In this document: piece by piece, positions 43,592-52,072 of the stretch
Numbering within the stretch: the first letter of the stretch is position 1
Layout: the number at the start of each line of letters is the position of its first letter
Assembly: GCF_000158095.2 (NCBI RefSeq)
Contig: NZ_CM011002.1
Span: forward strand, 4,935,703-4,999,702
DNA length: 64,000 nucleotides
Direction of reading: 5' to 3'
From: Roseibium alexandrii DFL-11
Lineage (GTDB): Bacteria > Pseudomonadota > Alphaproteobacteria > Rhizobiales > Stappiaceae
Notes under the pieces: model-generated
Database searches by the model: none
Told to the model about the DNA's origin: nothing
What the model saw: the letters and a program-made list of their open reading frames with translations, nothing else
Program-made: the position numbers and the translations under genes

Positions 43592-44503
43592 ATGGCAGAG
43601 CCACGGCACAGACTGAGGGAAATGGAAGCGCTCCGGGCGCTTGTGACCACCGGCACGACCATTGGCGCCGCGCGGCGGCTCGGTGTTTCGCAGTCCTCTG
43701 TCAGCCGGGCGTTAGGGCAATTGGAGCAGCGGGTTGGCCGTACTCTGTTTTTGCGGAGCGCCGGCAAGATCGAACCGACCGCCGCGGCGCTCAGGCTCAA
43801 CGAACAGCTTGATCCGCTTTTTGAAACGCTCGCTCTGATTGAAGGCGCTGAATGGGCGCAGGCCGATGAAGAACCTCTGCGCCTCATTGTTCCCCCCACG
43901 CTTGCCCATAACTTCATCATCACAAGAGTGGCTGCATTCCTGAAACAGAACCCTGGCAAGAACCTGCAGCTGGATATTCAGGCAACGGATGTGCTGGTCT
44001 CCGGTATCCTGGATCTGCGCTATGACCTTGGTCTGACCAGTGCGATGATTCAGCGCTCCGGTGTCACTCTCGTGCCGTGGCTCCGTTCTCATGTAGTCTG
44101 CGCAATGCCCAAAGGACATCCCCTTGAGGCAAAGGAAATCGTCACTCCGGCCGATCTGGAGGGCGTGGAGTTGATCGAGTTTCTAAGGCGGCTCGGCACC
44201 CGCGCGATCACCGAACAGCTGTTTGCCCGCTCTGGTGTCAAACCCCGGACGGTTGCGGAAACGGCGACGAACATGGCTGCTCTTGAGTTGGTCCGCGAGG
44301 GGCTTGGCGTCACGGTGCTGAACCCCTTTCCCGTACTTTCTGTTGGTGTACCGAACATCTCCGTCCGGCCATTCGATGCACACATCACTTATGACACCAG
44401 CTTTGTGCTTCCTGCGGGGCGCCAACCGTCAGAGCTTGCTCAGCAGTTCATGGAGTACATCAAGTCGACCACGCCGGCCGATGACTACTCAGAGGCCGTT
44501 TGA
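43592..44503 (+). CDS. LysR-family transcriptional regulator
   Basis: A 303-residue LysR protein: winged helix-turn-helix at 10-70 (TIGAARRLGVSQSSVSRALGQLE) and a C-terminal periplasmic-binding-like effector domain from about 92. It resembles the group that controls opine and amino-acid catabolic genes. Its divergent position to the peptide importer and the M20 gene 58 bases downstream suggests that it regulates both. The 43422-43591 gap is AT-rich near the LysR start, with no gene; no operator could be assigned with confidence. Confidence 0.9.
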   Translation: MAEPRHRLREMEALRALVTTGTTIGAARRLGVSQSSVSRALGQLEQRVGRTLFLRSAGKIEPTAAALRLNEQLDPLFETLALIEGAEWAQADEEPLRLIVPPTLAHNFIITRVAAFLKQNPGKNLQLDIQATDVLVSGILDLRYDLGLTSAMIQRSGVTLVPWLRSHVVCAMPKGHPLEAKEIVTPADLEGVELIEFLRRLGTRAITEQLFARSGVKPRTVAETATNMAALELVREGLGVTVLNPFPVLSVGVPNISVRPFDAHITYDTSFVLPAGRQPSELAQQFMEYIKSTTPADDYSEAV

Positions 44504-44561
44504 CCGGCGATCAGCCACGGCAAACAATTGCAGACAAAAAGATACAAACAAGGGATTAGGC

Positions 44562-45977
44562 ATGACAAAACGGAGCGCAGCGATTGAGGCGGCAGCGAAG
44601 AGTTTCGGAGATGGCAGTTTTCAAAAGGATTTAACTGAGCTGGTGGCCGTAAAGACGTCCAGCCGGGAGGAGGAGCACCGGTCCGACCTGATGCGCTATC
44701 TGGATACTGAGATGCGCGAGCGGTTCGAAGCGATGGGTTTTACGGTCGATATCCATCCAAATGACATACTCGACCGGGCGCCTTTTCTCGTTGCCAAGCG
44801 GATCGAGGATCCAAGCCTGCCCACACTGTTTTGCTACGGGCACGGGGATACGGTGCCCGGAGAAGAAGGCCGCTGGAGCGAGGATCGGGATCCCTGGACG
44901 CTGGATGTCGCGCAAACACAGTCTGGTCCCCGCTGGTATGGCCGCGGCACCGCAGACAACAAGGCGCAGCATGCCATCAATATGGAAGCCATGCGCCATG
45001 TGATCGATACCCGTGGCCGTCTTGGTTACAACGCCACGTTCCTGATCGAGATGGCAGAAGAAATGGGCTCGCCTGGGCTCTATGAATTCTGCCGGGACAA
45101 CCGGGATATGCTGGCAGCCGATCTGCTGATTGCATCCGACGGTCCGCGTTTTTCGACAGATGCGCCGGATATCAAGCTTGGTACGCGAGGCGGTCTGAAC
45201 CTGAGGTTCCGTCTGGAATACCGGGAAGGTGGCCACCATTCTGGCAACTGGGGAGGACTGCTTGCCAATCCGGCCATCGTGCTCATGCATGCGCTCACGA
45301 CCCTGGTCAGCCGAACCGGCGAGATCCTTCATCCCGGCCTGAAACCTGCCCATATCAAGAATTCCGTGCGCGACGCGCTTGCCAAGGTGACGGTTACATC
45401 CGGACCGGATGATCCGGAGATTGATCCCTGGTGGGGAGAGCCTGGCTTGAGCGCCGCTGAGAAAGTCTTCGGTTGGAACACATTTGAAGTCCTTTCCTTC
45501 ATTGCGGGGGACCCGGAAAATCCGCAAAACGCTGTTCCCCCCCTTGCCGAAGCCATCTGCCAGATCCGCTTTGTGGTGGATACGGACCCCGACACCTTCC
45601 TGCCTCTGATCCGCCAGCATCTGAAGGACAACGGGTTTGATGGCATCACTGTGGAACCGGCCCGGATGTCGATGCTGCGCGCTTCACGGCTCGATCCGGA
45701 ACATCCGGCCGTTGCCTGGGCTGTCACATCAGTTGAAAAGACGACTGGAAAACCGGTCACCGTTATCCCCAATGCCGGTGGTTCCCTGCCAAACGACATC
45801 TTTCTCAACACCATCGGCATGCCAACGCTCTGGGTTCCGCACAGTTACACCGGCTGTTCCCAGCACGCCCCCAACGAACACGTCCTGCCGCATCTGATGA
45901 AAGAAGGATTGGAGATGATGACAGGCTTGTTCTGGGATCTGGGCGACGGGTTTCCTAAAGAACAGAGGTCATCCTAG
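44562..45977 (+). CDS. M20-family metallopeptidase (ArgE/DapE/CPG2-like)
   Basis: A 471-residue zinc peptidase/deacylase. YGHGDTVPGE near residue 90 carries the first metal-binding His and Asp, GRGTADNKAQH follows, EMAEEMGSPGL near 166 provides the catalytic Glu-Glu, and GGHHSGNWGG lies in the dimerisation domain. The ATG at 44562 has AGGGATTAGG upstream; the much longer open frame starts inside lysR. The last 9 bases overlap the convergent oxidoreductase gene. It probably hydrolyses the compound imported by the peptide-type transporter. Confidence 0.88.
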   Translation: MTKRSAAIEAAAKSFGDGSFQKDLTELVAVKTSSREEEHRSDLMRYLDTEMRERFEAMGFTVDIHPNDILDRAPFLVAKRIEDPSLPTLFCYGHGDTVPGEEGRWSEDRDPWTLDVAQTQSGPRWYGRGTADNKAQHAINMEAMRHVIDTRGRLGYNATFLIEMAEEMGSPGLYEFCRDNRDMLAADLLIASDGPRFSTDAPDIKLGTRGGLNLRFRLEYREGGHHSGNWGGLLANPAIVLMHALTTLVSRTGEILHPGLKPAHIKNSVRDALAKVTVTSGPDDPEIDPWWGEPGLSAAEKVFGWNTFEVLSFIAGDPENPQNAVPPLAEAICQIRFVVDTDPDTFLPLIRQHLKDNGFDGITVEPARMSMLRASRLDPEHPAVAWAVTSVEKTTGKPVTVIPNAGGSLPNDIFLNTIGMPTLWVPHSYTGCSQHAPNEHVLPHLMKEGLEMMTGLFWDLGDGFPKEQRSS

Positions 45978-47126
45978 CTTCACCCAAGCTGCATTTCTGG
46001 TTGACGATCTTACACAGGCGTCGACAAATTCCACGCCTGCGAGGCCCTCTTGAATGCCGGGCAAAAGCGTTGTTTGGGTTTCGCCGGTGGCATGAACCCG
46101 GATCGCATCGGCAGCTTCCCGGTAGAGGTTGGCGAACCCTTCAAGGTAGCCTTCCGGGTGTCCGGGCGGGATCCGTGTTGTCGGCGCGATGCTCTCCAGC
46201 ATACCCGCGCCGCCTCTTGTCAGGCGCTGGGCGGGTTCTCCAAACGGCGAATACTGCAGATAGTTCGGATTTTCCTGATGCCATTCAATGCCGGCCTTGT
46301 CGCCATAGACCCGGAGCTTGAGATTGTTCTCATTGCCCGGTGCGACTTGTGAACACCAGAGCATCCCGCGCGCCCCGCCGTCAAAGCGCAGCATGACGTG
46401 ACCGTTGTCATCTACCTGACGGCCTGGGACGAAGGACTGCAAATCGGCGGCAAGGCTCTCGGCGCGCAGGCCGGTCACAAAGCAAGCCAGATTGTAGGCG
46501 TGGGTGCCAATGTCTCCAGTCGCGCCCCCCAATCCGGACCGGGCAGGGTCCGTGCGCCAGTCGGCTTGCTTGTTGTGCTGTTCGACCGTCAGCCAATCCT
46601 GCGGGTACTCGACCTGAATGACCCGGATTGTTCCAAGATCGCCGTTTTGGACCATCTCCCGCGCCTGACGGATCATCGGATAGCCGGTGTAATTGTGCGT
46701 GAGAATAAACAGGGCCGGCGAGGCCTCGGCCGCTTTGGCCAGCTTTTTGGCGTCTGCCAGCGTGGAGGTCATCGGCTTGTCGCAGATCACGTGAATGCCG
46801 CGTTTCAAGAATGCCTTGGCAGCTGGATAATGAACATGGTTCGGCGTCACGATGGCAACCGCTTCGACCCCGTCCTTCAGCCGTGCCTCTCGTTTGGCCA
46901 TGTCCTCAAAGGAGCTGTAAATCCGGTCCGCCTTGAGGCCGAGAGCCTGCCCGGAAGAGATGGCCTTGTCCGGTGTTGAGGACAAGGCTCCTGCGACCAG
47001 TTCAAAACTGTTGTCGAGCCGTGCTGCGATCCGGTGAACCGCGCCGATGAACGCATCCTTGCCGCCGCCGACCATGCCGAGGCGGAGCGGGCGTTGGAAT
47101 GTGACTTCTGTTCCTTCAATGGCCAT
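45969..47126 (-). CDS. Gfo/Idh/MocA-family oxidoreductase
   Basis: A 385-residue NAD(P)-dependent sugar or cyclitol dehydrogenase. The N-terminal Rossmann fold has GMVGGG near residue 18, the family motif CDKPM (about residue 115) with the catalytic Lys, and a C-terminal alpha/beta domain (about 145-385) with the conserved GDIGTHAYNLA-type segment bearing the catalytic His. It is last in the sugar-ABC operon and probably oxidises the imported sugar or polyol together with the TIM-barrel isomerase 9 bases upstream. Confidence 0.9.
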   Translation of the reverse strand: MAIEGTEVTFQRPLRLGMVGGGKDAFIGAVHRIAARLDNSFELVAGALSSTPDKAISSGQALGLKADRIYSSFEDMAKREARLKDGVEAVAIVTPNHVHYPAAKAFLKRGIHVICDKPMTSTLADAKKLAKAAEASPALFILTHNYTGYPMIRQAREMVQNGDLGTIRVIQVEYPQDWLTVEQHNKQADWRTDPARSGLGGATGDIGTHAYNLACFVTGLRAESLAADLQSFVPGRQVDDNGHVMLRFDGGARGMLWCSQVAPGNENNLKLRVYGDKAGIEWHQENPNYLQYSPFGEPAQRLTRGGAGMLESIAPTTRIPPGHPEGYLEGFANLYREAADAIRVHATGETQTTLLPGIQEGLAGVEFVDACVRSSTRNAAWVKLG

Positions 47127-47135
47127 GTTGTGCTC

Positions 47136-48191
47136 CTATGCAATGCCCAGCATCTTGCGGTTTGCCGCTTCGTCTGTCCCGCCGTCGGCAAAGTCATCAA
47201 AGGCTTTTTCAGTGACGCGAATGATATGGTCGGCAACAAACTGGGCACCTTCGCGGGCGCCATCTTCCGGGTGCTTCAGGCAACATTCCCATTCGACGAC
47301 CGCCCAGCCGTCGAAGTCATTGGCTGCCATTTTGGAAAAGATCGCTCCAAAATCGACCTGTCCGTCGCCCAAGGACCGGAACCGCCCCGCACGGTCAACC
47401 CAGGGCTGATAGCCGCTGTAAACGCCCTGGCGGCCGGTCGGATTGAACTCGGCATCCTTGACGTGGAACATTCCGATCCGGTCCTTGTAGATGTCGATGT
47501 TGTCGAGATAGTCGAGACACTGAAGCACGTAGTGGGACGGATCATAGAGCATCTTTGCGCGGGCATGATTGTCAACGCGGTCCAGGAACATCTCGTACGT
47601 CGCGCCATCATGAAGATCCTCGCCGGGATGGATCTCGTAGCAAACATCCACGCCCATATCGTCCGCATAATCCAGAATTGGCCGCCAGCGCTTGGCAAGT
47701 TCGTCAAACGCGGTCTCAACAAGCCCAGCCGGTCGTTGCGGCCAGGGATAGATGTAAGGCCACGCCAGAGCGCCGGAAAACGTCGCATGAGCGGTGATGC
47801 CAAGATTGCGGCTGGCCGTTAACGCCTGCTTGACCTGATCAACAGCCCAGGCCTGGCGCGCGGCCGGATTGCCGCGGACTTCCGGAGCTGCAAAGCCGTC
47901 AAAGGCGGTGTCATAAGCAGGGTGGACGGCCACGAGCTGGCCTTGCAGATGGGTTGAGAGCTCCGTGATCTCAACACCGTTCTGACGGGCTTGTCCGGCA
48001 AAGTCTTCGCAGTATCCCTTCGAGCTGGCGGCTTTTTCCAGATCAATGAGCCGGCCATCCCAACTTGGAACCTGTACCCCTTTGTATCCGCAATCGGCGG
48101 CCCATTTCGTAATCGCGTCCCAGGAATTGAATGGCGCTTCATCTCCCGCAAACTGAGCAAGAAACAGCGCAGGCCCCTTTATCGTTTTCAT
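47136..48191 (-). CDS. Sugar phosphate isomerase/epimerase-like TIM-barrel protein
   Basis: A 351-residue AP-endonuclease-2/xylose-isomerase-like TIM barrel, of the type often paired with Gfo/Idh/MocA dehydrogenases (IolE/IolI-like or 3-keto-sugar enzymes). Likely metal ligands are the Glu in CYEIHPGED, the Asp in LYDPSHY, the His in MFHVKDAEF and the Glu in VVEWE. The ATG at 48191 has an AAGAGG-like site; the longer frame upstream is rejected. It lies 75 bases after the binding-protein stop. The substrate is unknown. Confidence 0.87.
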   Translation of the reverse strand: MKTIKGPALFLAQFAGDEAPFNSWDAITKWAADCGYKGVQVPSWDGRLIDLEKAASSKGYCEDFAGQARQNGVEITELSTHLQGQLVAVHPAYDTAFDGFAAPEVRGNPAARQAWAVDQVKQALTASRNLGITAHATFSGALAWPYIYPWPQRPAGLVETAFDELAKRWRPILDYADDMGVDVCYEIHPGEDLHDGATYEMFLDRVDNHARAKMLYDPSHYVLQCLDYLDNIDIYKDRIGMFHVKDAEFNPTGRQGVYSGYQPWVDRAGRFRSLGDGQVDFGAIFSKMAANDFDGWAVVEWECCLKHPEDGAREGAQFVADHIIRVTEKAFDDFADGGTDEAANRKMLGIA

Positions 48192-48221
48192 GACGACCTC
48201 TTGAATGAAATAGAGTTTTTG

Positions 48222-48251
48222 GGGCCGGGATCCGTGACTTAACCCCGGCCC
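48222..48251 (-). other. Intercistronic inverted repeat after the sugar-binding protein
   Basis: Arms GGGCCGGG (48222-48229) and CCCGGCCC (48244-48251) with a 14-base loop, in the gap between the binding-protein stop and the TIM-barrel gene. No T run follows on the minus strand. Confidence 0.5.
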
Positions 48252-48266
48252 ACGCAAAGTCACTTC

Positions 48267-49223
48267 TTAGAATGGCGACTCTGGGAAGTAGTAGCTTTCA
48301 GCGTTTTCACGGGTGATCAGTGTTGCCCCGAGAATGTACCGGCCGGCCACCGGGCCATTCGACTTGAAAGCGTTGACCGTTGCATCCATCGCGGTTGCAA
48401 TCATTGCCGGCGGGTAAAGGACATTTACAGGGATCAGCTCATCGCCATCCATGATGCCTTTGATGATTTCCTTCATGCCAGCACCTCCGACAACGAACAT
48501 GCCGTTGCCCTCACGGCCTGCCTGTTTCAAAGCAGCGACCACGCCGATTGCGATATCGTCGTCTTGAGCCCAGACCGCATCAATGTCCGGGAAGCGGGAC
48601 AGGAAATCCTGCATCACTTCAAAACCGTCGTCGCGGTTCCAGTTGGCGTGCTTGTGATCCAGGACGTTGATACCCGAGCCTTCGATTTCGGCCATGAACG
48701 CATCAAAGCGTTCGTTGTCGATCACGGTCGGGATACCGCGCAACACAACGATGTTGTCGCCGTCCTTAAGGCGTCCCTTCATGTATTGCGCCGATACGCG
48801 GCCAAGCTCCGGATTGTTGCCGGCAACGTAAAGGTCTTCGATCCCCGGCTGGCTGAGACCACGATCGACGACGGTGATCCAGGCGCCAGATTTCTTGACA
48901 TTCAAGACCGGATCGGTAAGCGGTTCGGACTCAAACGGCAGAACGACGAGTGCATCAATCTGATGGACCGATACGAGGTCTTCCAGCGCACTTGCCTGCG
49001 CGCCTGGATCCGGCGAGTTCACAAGGATCAGATCCACGTCCGGATAAAGAGCCTCCAGACGTTTTTCGGCCTGCTCCGCGTGCCAGTTCATGCCCGCTGC
49101 CCAGGCATGGGTCGGTGTCGGGTAGCTGACGCCGATCTTGATCTTTTCTTCCGCGACTGCCGTCCCGCTGAGGGCGATTAGCCCTGTCAGTGCCATCGCA
49201 CCCAGTGTTTTTCTTCCAAGCAT
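48267..49223 (-). CDS. Sugar ABC transporter substrate-binding protein (RbsB-like)
   Basis: A 318-residue class I (LacI-like fold) periplasmic sugar-binding protein with a signal peptide (about 23 residues, ending AVA). The segments SYPTPTHAWAAGM near the N-terminus and WAQDDDIAIGVVAAL in the second lobe are typical of ribose/autoinducer-2-type proteins. The ATG at 49223 has GGAGGAA upstream. It forms a complete importer with the permease and double ATPase encoded before it. The cargo is a sugar of unknown identity. Confidence 0.88.
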   Translation of the reverse strand: MLGRKTLGAMALTGLIALSGTAVAEEKIKIGVSYPTPTHAWAAGMNWHAEQAEKRLEALYPDVDLILVNSPDPGAQASALEDLVSVHQIDALVVLPFESEPLTDPVLNVKKSGAWITVVDRGLSQPGIEDLYVAGNNPELGRVSAQYMKGRLKDGDNIVVLRGIPTVIDNERFDAFMAEIEGSGINVLDHKHANWNRDDGFEVMQDFLSRFPDIDAVWAQDDDIAIGVVAALKQAGREGNGMFVVGGAGMKEIIKGIMDGDELIPVNVLYPPAMIATAMDATVNAFKSNGPVAGRYILGATLITRENAESYYFPESPF

Positions 49224-49327
49224 TGTTTCCTCCTCCGATGCTTTCCTCAAGGCGCACCTCTCCCGTCCGGTGCGAACCGGTTCAAATTGGGGACGGGTCC
49301 CTATTCCATGGATCTAATGGGCCGTGC

Positions 49328-50344
49328 TCAGCCGTTCTTTTTGAGTTTCCAGTCGCTGCGCTGCAGCAGCACAGCAACGATAATGATCAACCCCTGCATG
49401 GTTCCGTTCAGGTAGTTTGAGATCATGTCCGTGAAGTTCAGGATGTTACCGATGGTGGTCAGAATGAGCGCGCCCAGGATCGTGCCCCCAATTCTGCCAT
49501 AACCGCCTTTCAGAACGGTGCCGCCGATGATCACGGCCGCGATCGCTTCCAATTCCCATAGTACGCCTGTCGATGCTGAGGCAGAGCCGAGGCGGGGGAC
49601 ATAAATGATGGTCGCGAAGGACACGCAGAGGCCTTGGATGATGTATGTCAGCGTCTTGACCCGATCGACATTGATTGCCGAGTACTTGGCGACGGCTTCA
49701 TTTGATCCGATGGCCGTGCAGTAGCGTCCGAACGCTGTCCGGTTTAAAAGCAGCCAGCCACAGATAGCAACGGCAATGAAGACCCAGACCGGGATCGGCA
49801 GTCCCAAAAAACTGTCATAGTAGACCGGTCGGTAGGTGCCGCGAATGTCGAAGTTGAGGGACAGCGTGCCGCCGTCTGCGAAATAGGTCACCAAAGACCG
49901 GTAGATCCCCATGGTGCCTAGCGTCACTATAAACGCCTCTATCTTCCCCTTGGTGGTCAGCGCTCCATTGATCCAGCCTGCGCCGATGCCGAGGAGGATC
50001 GCCAAACCACACCCAAACAGGACGGTCGGCACACCGGTCCCGAGCGTTTCAACGGCATTGTTCATGACAATTATCATCACGCCGGAAATGGCCGCTGCCA
50101 TAGAGCCCACCGACAAGTCGATCCCGCCAGCGGTGATGACGAAGGTCGCGCCTACGGCAATGATGCCGATAAACGCCGACCGCGTCAGCAAGTTGGTCAG
50201 GTTGCCTTCACTCACGAAGGCGGGATTGAGCAGGAACCCGATCACGCACAACAGGAGTAGAGCCAAAGCTGGTCCAAGCGTTTTGAGGTCTATCGCAAAG
50301 CGCTTTGATGCCTTGTCTGCGTTGTTTTCCGATACGCTTGTCAT
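49328..50344 (-). CDS. Sugar ABC transporter permease (RbsC-like)
   Basis: A 338-residue BPD_transp_2-family permease with about nine hydrophobic segments; GGIDLSVGSMAA near residue 90 and GYGRIGGTILGALIL near the C-terminus are family landmarks. The ATG at 50344 follows the ATPase stop by 3 bases; a TTG at 50350 overlapping that stop and better spaced from GGAGG is a real alternative and would add two residues. Central member of the importer. Confidence 0.9.
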   Translation of the reverse strand: MTSVSENNADKASKRFAIDLKTLGPALALLLLCVIGFLLNPAFVSEGNLTNLLTRSAFIGIIAVGATFVITAGGIDLSVGSMAAAISGVMIIVMNNAVETLGTGVPTVLFGCGLAILLGIGAGWINGALTTKGKIEAFIVTLGTMGIYRSLVTYFADGGTLSLNFDIRGTYRPVYYDSFLGLPIPVWVFIAVAICGWLLLNRTAFGRYCTAIGSNEAVAKYSAINVDRVKTLTYIIQGLCVSFATIIYVPRLGSASASTGVLWELEAIAAVIIGGTVLKGGYGRIGGTILGALILTTIGNILNFTDMISNYLNGTMQGLIIIVAVLLQRSDWKLKKNG

Positions 50345-50346
50345 GG

Positions 50347-51870
50347 TCAATGGAGTTCCTCCCGTTTCAGCCCGGCGGCATAGCGCATGATTTCGTTTTC
50401 GTTGATGTGATCTCCGGTCAGTACTCCGGTGATCTGGCCTTCCCGCATGACCACAACACGGTGGCAAATTCCGATGATTTCCGGCATCTCCGAGGATATC
50501 ACCACGACCGAAACGCCTTCCGCTGCCAGCGCAGCGATGAAATGATAAATCTGTTGTTTGGTGCCGACATCGATCCCGCGGGTGGGTTCATCAATGACAA
50601 CGATCTTCGGATCGCATTCCATGATTTTCGCGAGCAGCAATTTCTGCTGGTTGCCGCCGGAGAGCTTTCCGACAACGATATCCTGGTCCCGTGCCCGGAC
50701 ATCGAAACGCCGGATGGCGCGCTCAAGCGCATTGGCTTCAGCGGTACTGTCGAGGGTGAAGTTTTTGATGAATTTCGGCAAGGCAAACAGGGTTAGATTG
50801 GGCTGCATCTTCTTGTCCAGAAGCAACCCTTTCTCCTTCCTGTCCTTCGTAAGGTAGGCAAGCCCTGCGTCTCTTGCTGCGGCAACGGATAGGGCGCTGA
50901 CTTCGGTTCCAAAAAGCCGGACCCTGCCGCCCTCGACAGGCGCCAATCCACAAATGGCCTCAAAGACCGCTGTTCGGCCTGACCCGATCAGTCCCGAAAA
51001 CCCCAGGATTTCGCCTTTGCGCAGATTGAAGCTGACATTGTGAGCGCCGGGCGTTGAGAGGTTTTGAACCTCCAGGACCAAGTCTGCGTCTACATCCGCT
51101 TCGTGCATCGGCGGATAAAGGTCAGAAAGTTCCCGGCCTACCATCATCTGGGCCATGGCGTCCGGGGTCAGTTCGTTTGCCAGGCGGGTGTCGATCCATT
51201 GCCCGTCGCGCAGGACGGTCACCCGGTCCGCAATAGCTTTAACTTCATTCAGCTTGTGCGACACAAACACAATGCCGACGCCAGTTTGTTTCAACTTCTG
51301 AACTTGCCGAAAGAAGATTTCCGTTTCCTCTTCCGTCAATACGGCTGTCGGCTCGTCCATAATGAGGATACGTGCGTTTCTGCTGACGGCTTTGACGATT
51401 TCAACCATTTGCTTTTGTGCAATGGTGAGATCTGAAATTCGGTCAGAAGGGGAGATGTCGAGACCGACATCATCCAAATACTTTTGCACAAGGGATCTCA
51501 TGCCCGCCCGGTCCAGAAATCCCCTTGATTTCAGTTCCCGTCCCAGAAAGACGTTTTCCTCAACCGTCATCTGTTCCGCTAGATTGAGTTCCTGGTGGAT
51601 CAGAACGATGCCAAGTTTTTCGGCGGCGCCATTGGGAGGGAGTTCGGTCGTCGTGCCGTCGAGCTTGATGTGACCGGTCGTCGGGTCGTGGAAACCGGAC
51701 AGGATTTTCATCAAGGTCGACTTGCCCGCGCCATTCTCTCCGATCAGGGCATGAACCTCACCCGCCCGAATGTCCATGCTGACGCTGAACAGCACAGGCA
51801 CCGGCCCAAAGGATTTGCTGATGTTGACGGCCTCAATCACCGCCTCCAGCTGGGGCGAATGGTGTTGCAT
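50347..51870 (-). CDS. Sugar ABC transporter ATPase, two-domain (RbsA/MglA-like)
   Basis: A 507-residue tandem ATPase. Domain 1 has Walker A GENGAGKST, a LTIAQKQMVEI-type signature region and Walker B LIMDEPTAVLT. Domain 2 has the degenerate Walker A GLIGSGRTA typical of this family, signature LSGGNQQK and Walker B VVIDEPTRGIDVG. The ATG at 51870 has GGAGGA eight bases upstream. It is the first gene of the operon, and three operator-like repeats lie 54-112 bases upstream of its start. Confidence 0.92.
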   Translation of the reverse strand: MQHHSPQLEAVIEAVNISKSFGPVPVLFSVSMDIRAGEVHALIGENGAGKSTLMKILSGFHDPTTGHIKLDGTTTELPPNGAAEKLGIVLIHQELNLAEQMTVEENVFLGRELKSRGFLDRAGMRSLVQKYLDDVGLDISPSDRISDLTIAQKQMVEIVKAVSRNARILIMDEPTAVLTEEETEIFFRQVQKLKQTGVGIVFVSHKLNEVKAIADRVTVLRDGQWIDTRLANELTPDAMAQMMVGRELSDLYPPMHEADVDADLVLEVQNLSTPGAHNVSFNLRKGEILGFSGLIGSGRTAVFEAICGLAPVEGGRVRLFGTEVSALSVAAARDAGLAYLTKDRKEKGLLLDKKMQPNLTLFALPKFIKNFTLDSTAEANALERAIRRFDVRARDQDIVVGKLSGGNQQKLLLAKIMECDPKIVVIDEPTRGIDVGTKQQIYHFIAALAAEGVSVVVISSEMPEIIGICHRVVVMREGQITGVLTGDHINENEIMRYAAGLKREELH

Positions 51871-51923
51871 TTGGTAGTCCTCCCAGACATCAGTGCCCTC
51901 TTCCACACTGTTGCCAAGACCTC

Positions 51924-51982
51924 ATGTAAACGTTTTCACGCATGATGTAAACCTTTACATACTGTATTGTAAACCTTTTCAA
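51924..51982. promoter_or_regulatory. Three in-phase LacI-type operator-like sites
   Basis: Three related palindromic sequences: ATGTAAACGTTTTCAC (51924-51939), ATGTAAACCTTTACAT (51945-51960, a perfect 7-bp-arm repeat) and TTGTAAACCTTTTCAA (51967-51982). Centres are 21 and 22 bp apart, about two helical turns. They lie between the divergent ATPase and lacI-type genes, so the regulator at 52073 probably binds them cooperatively. Confidence 0.75.
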
Positions 51983-52072
51983 AGGGCGTGGAAGAACCTA
52001 TACAGCGTAGAGAGGTGTGGAATTTCATGAGGTTAATGAAGTGGCGCACCGCAACAAAACCGGGGTAAAAAA

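Noticed and set aside
44631..45620. 329-codon minus strand frame opposite the M20 peptidase
   Set aside because: Antisense shadow; composition is typical of a mirrored coding frame.
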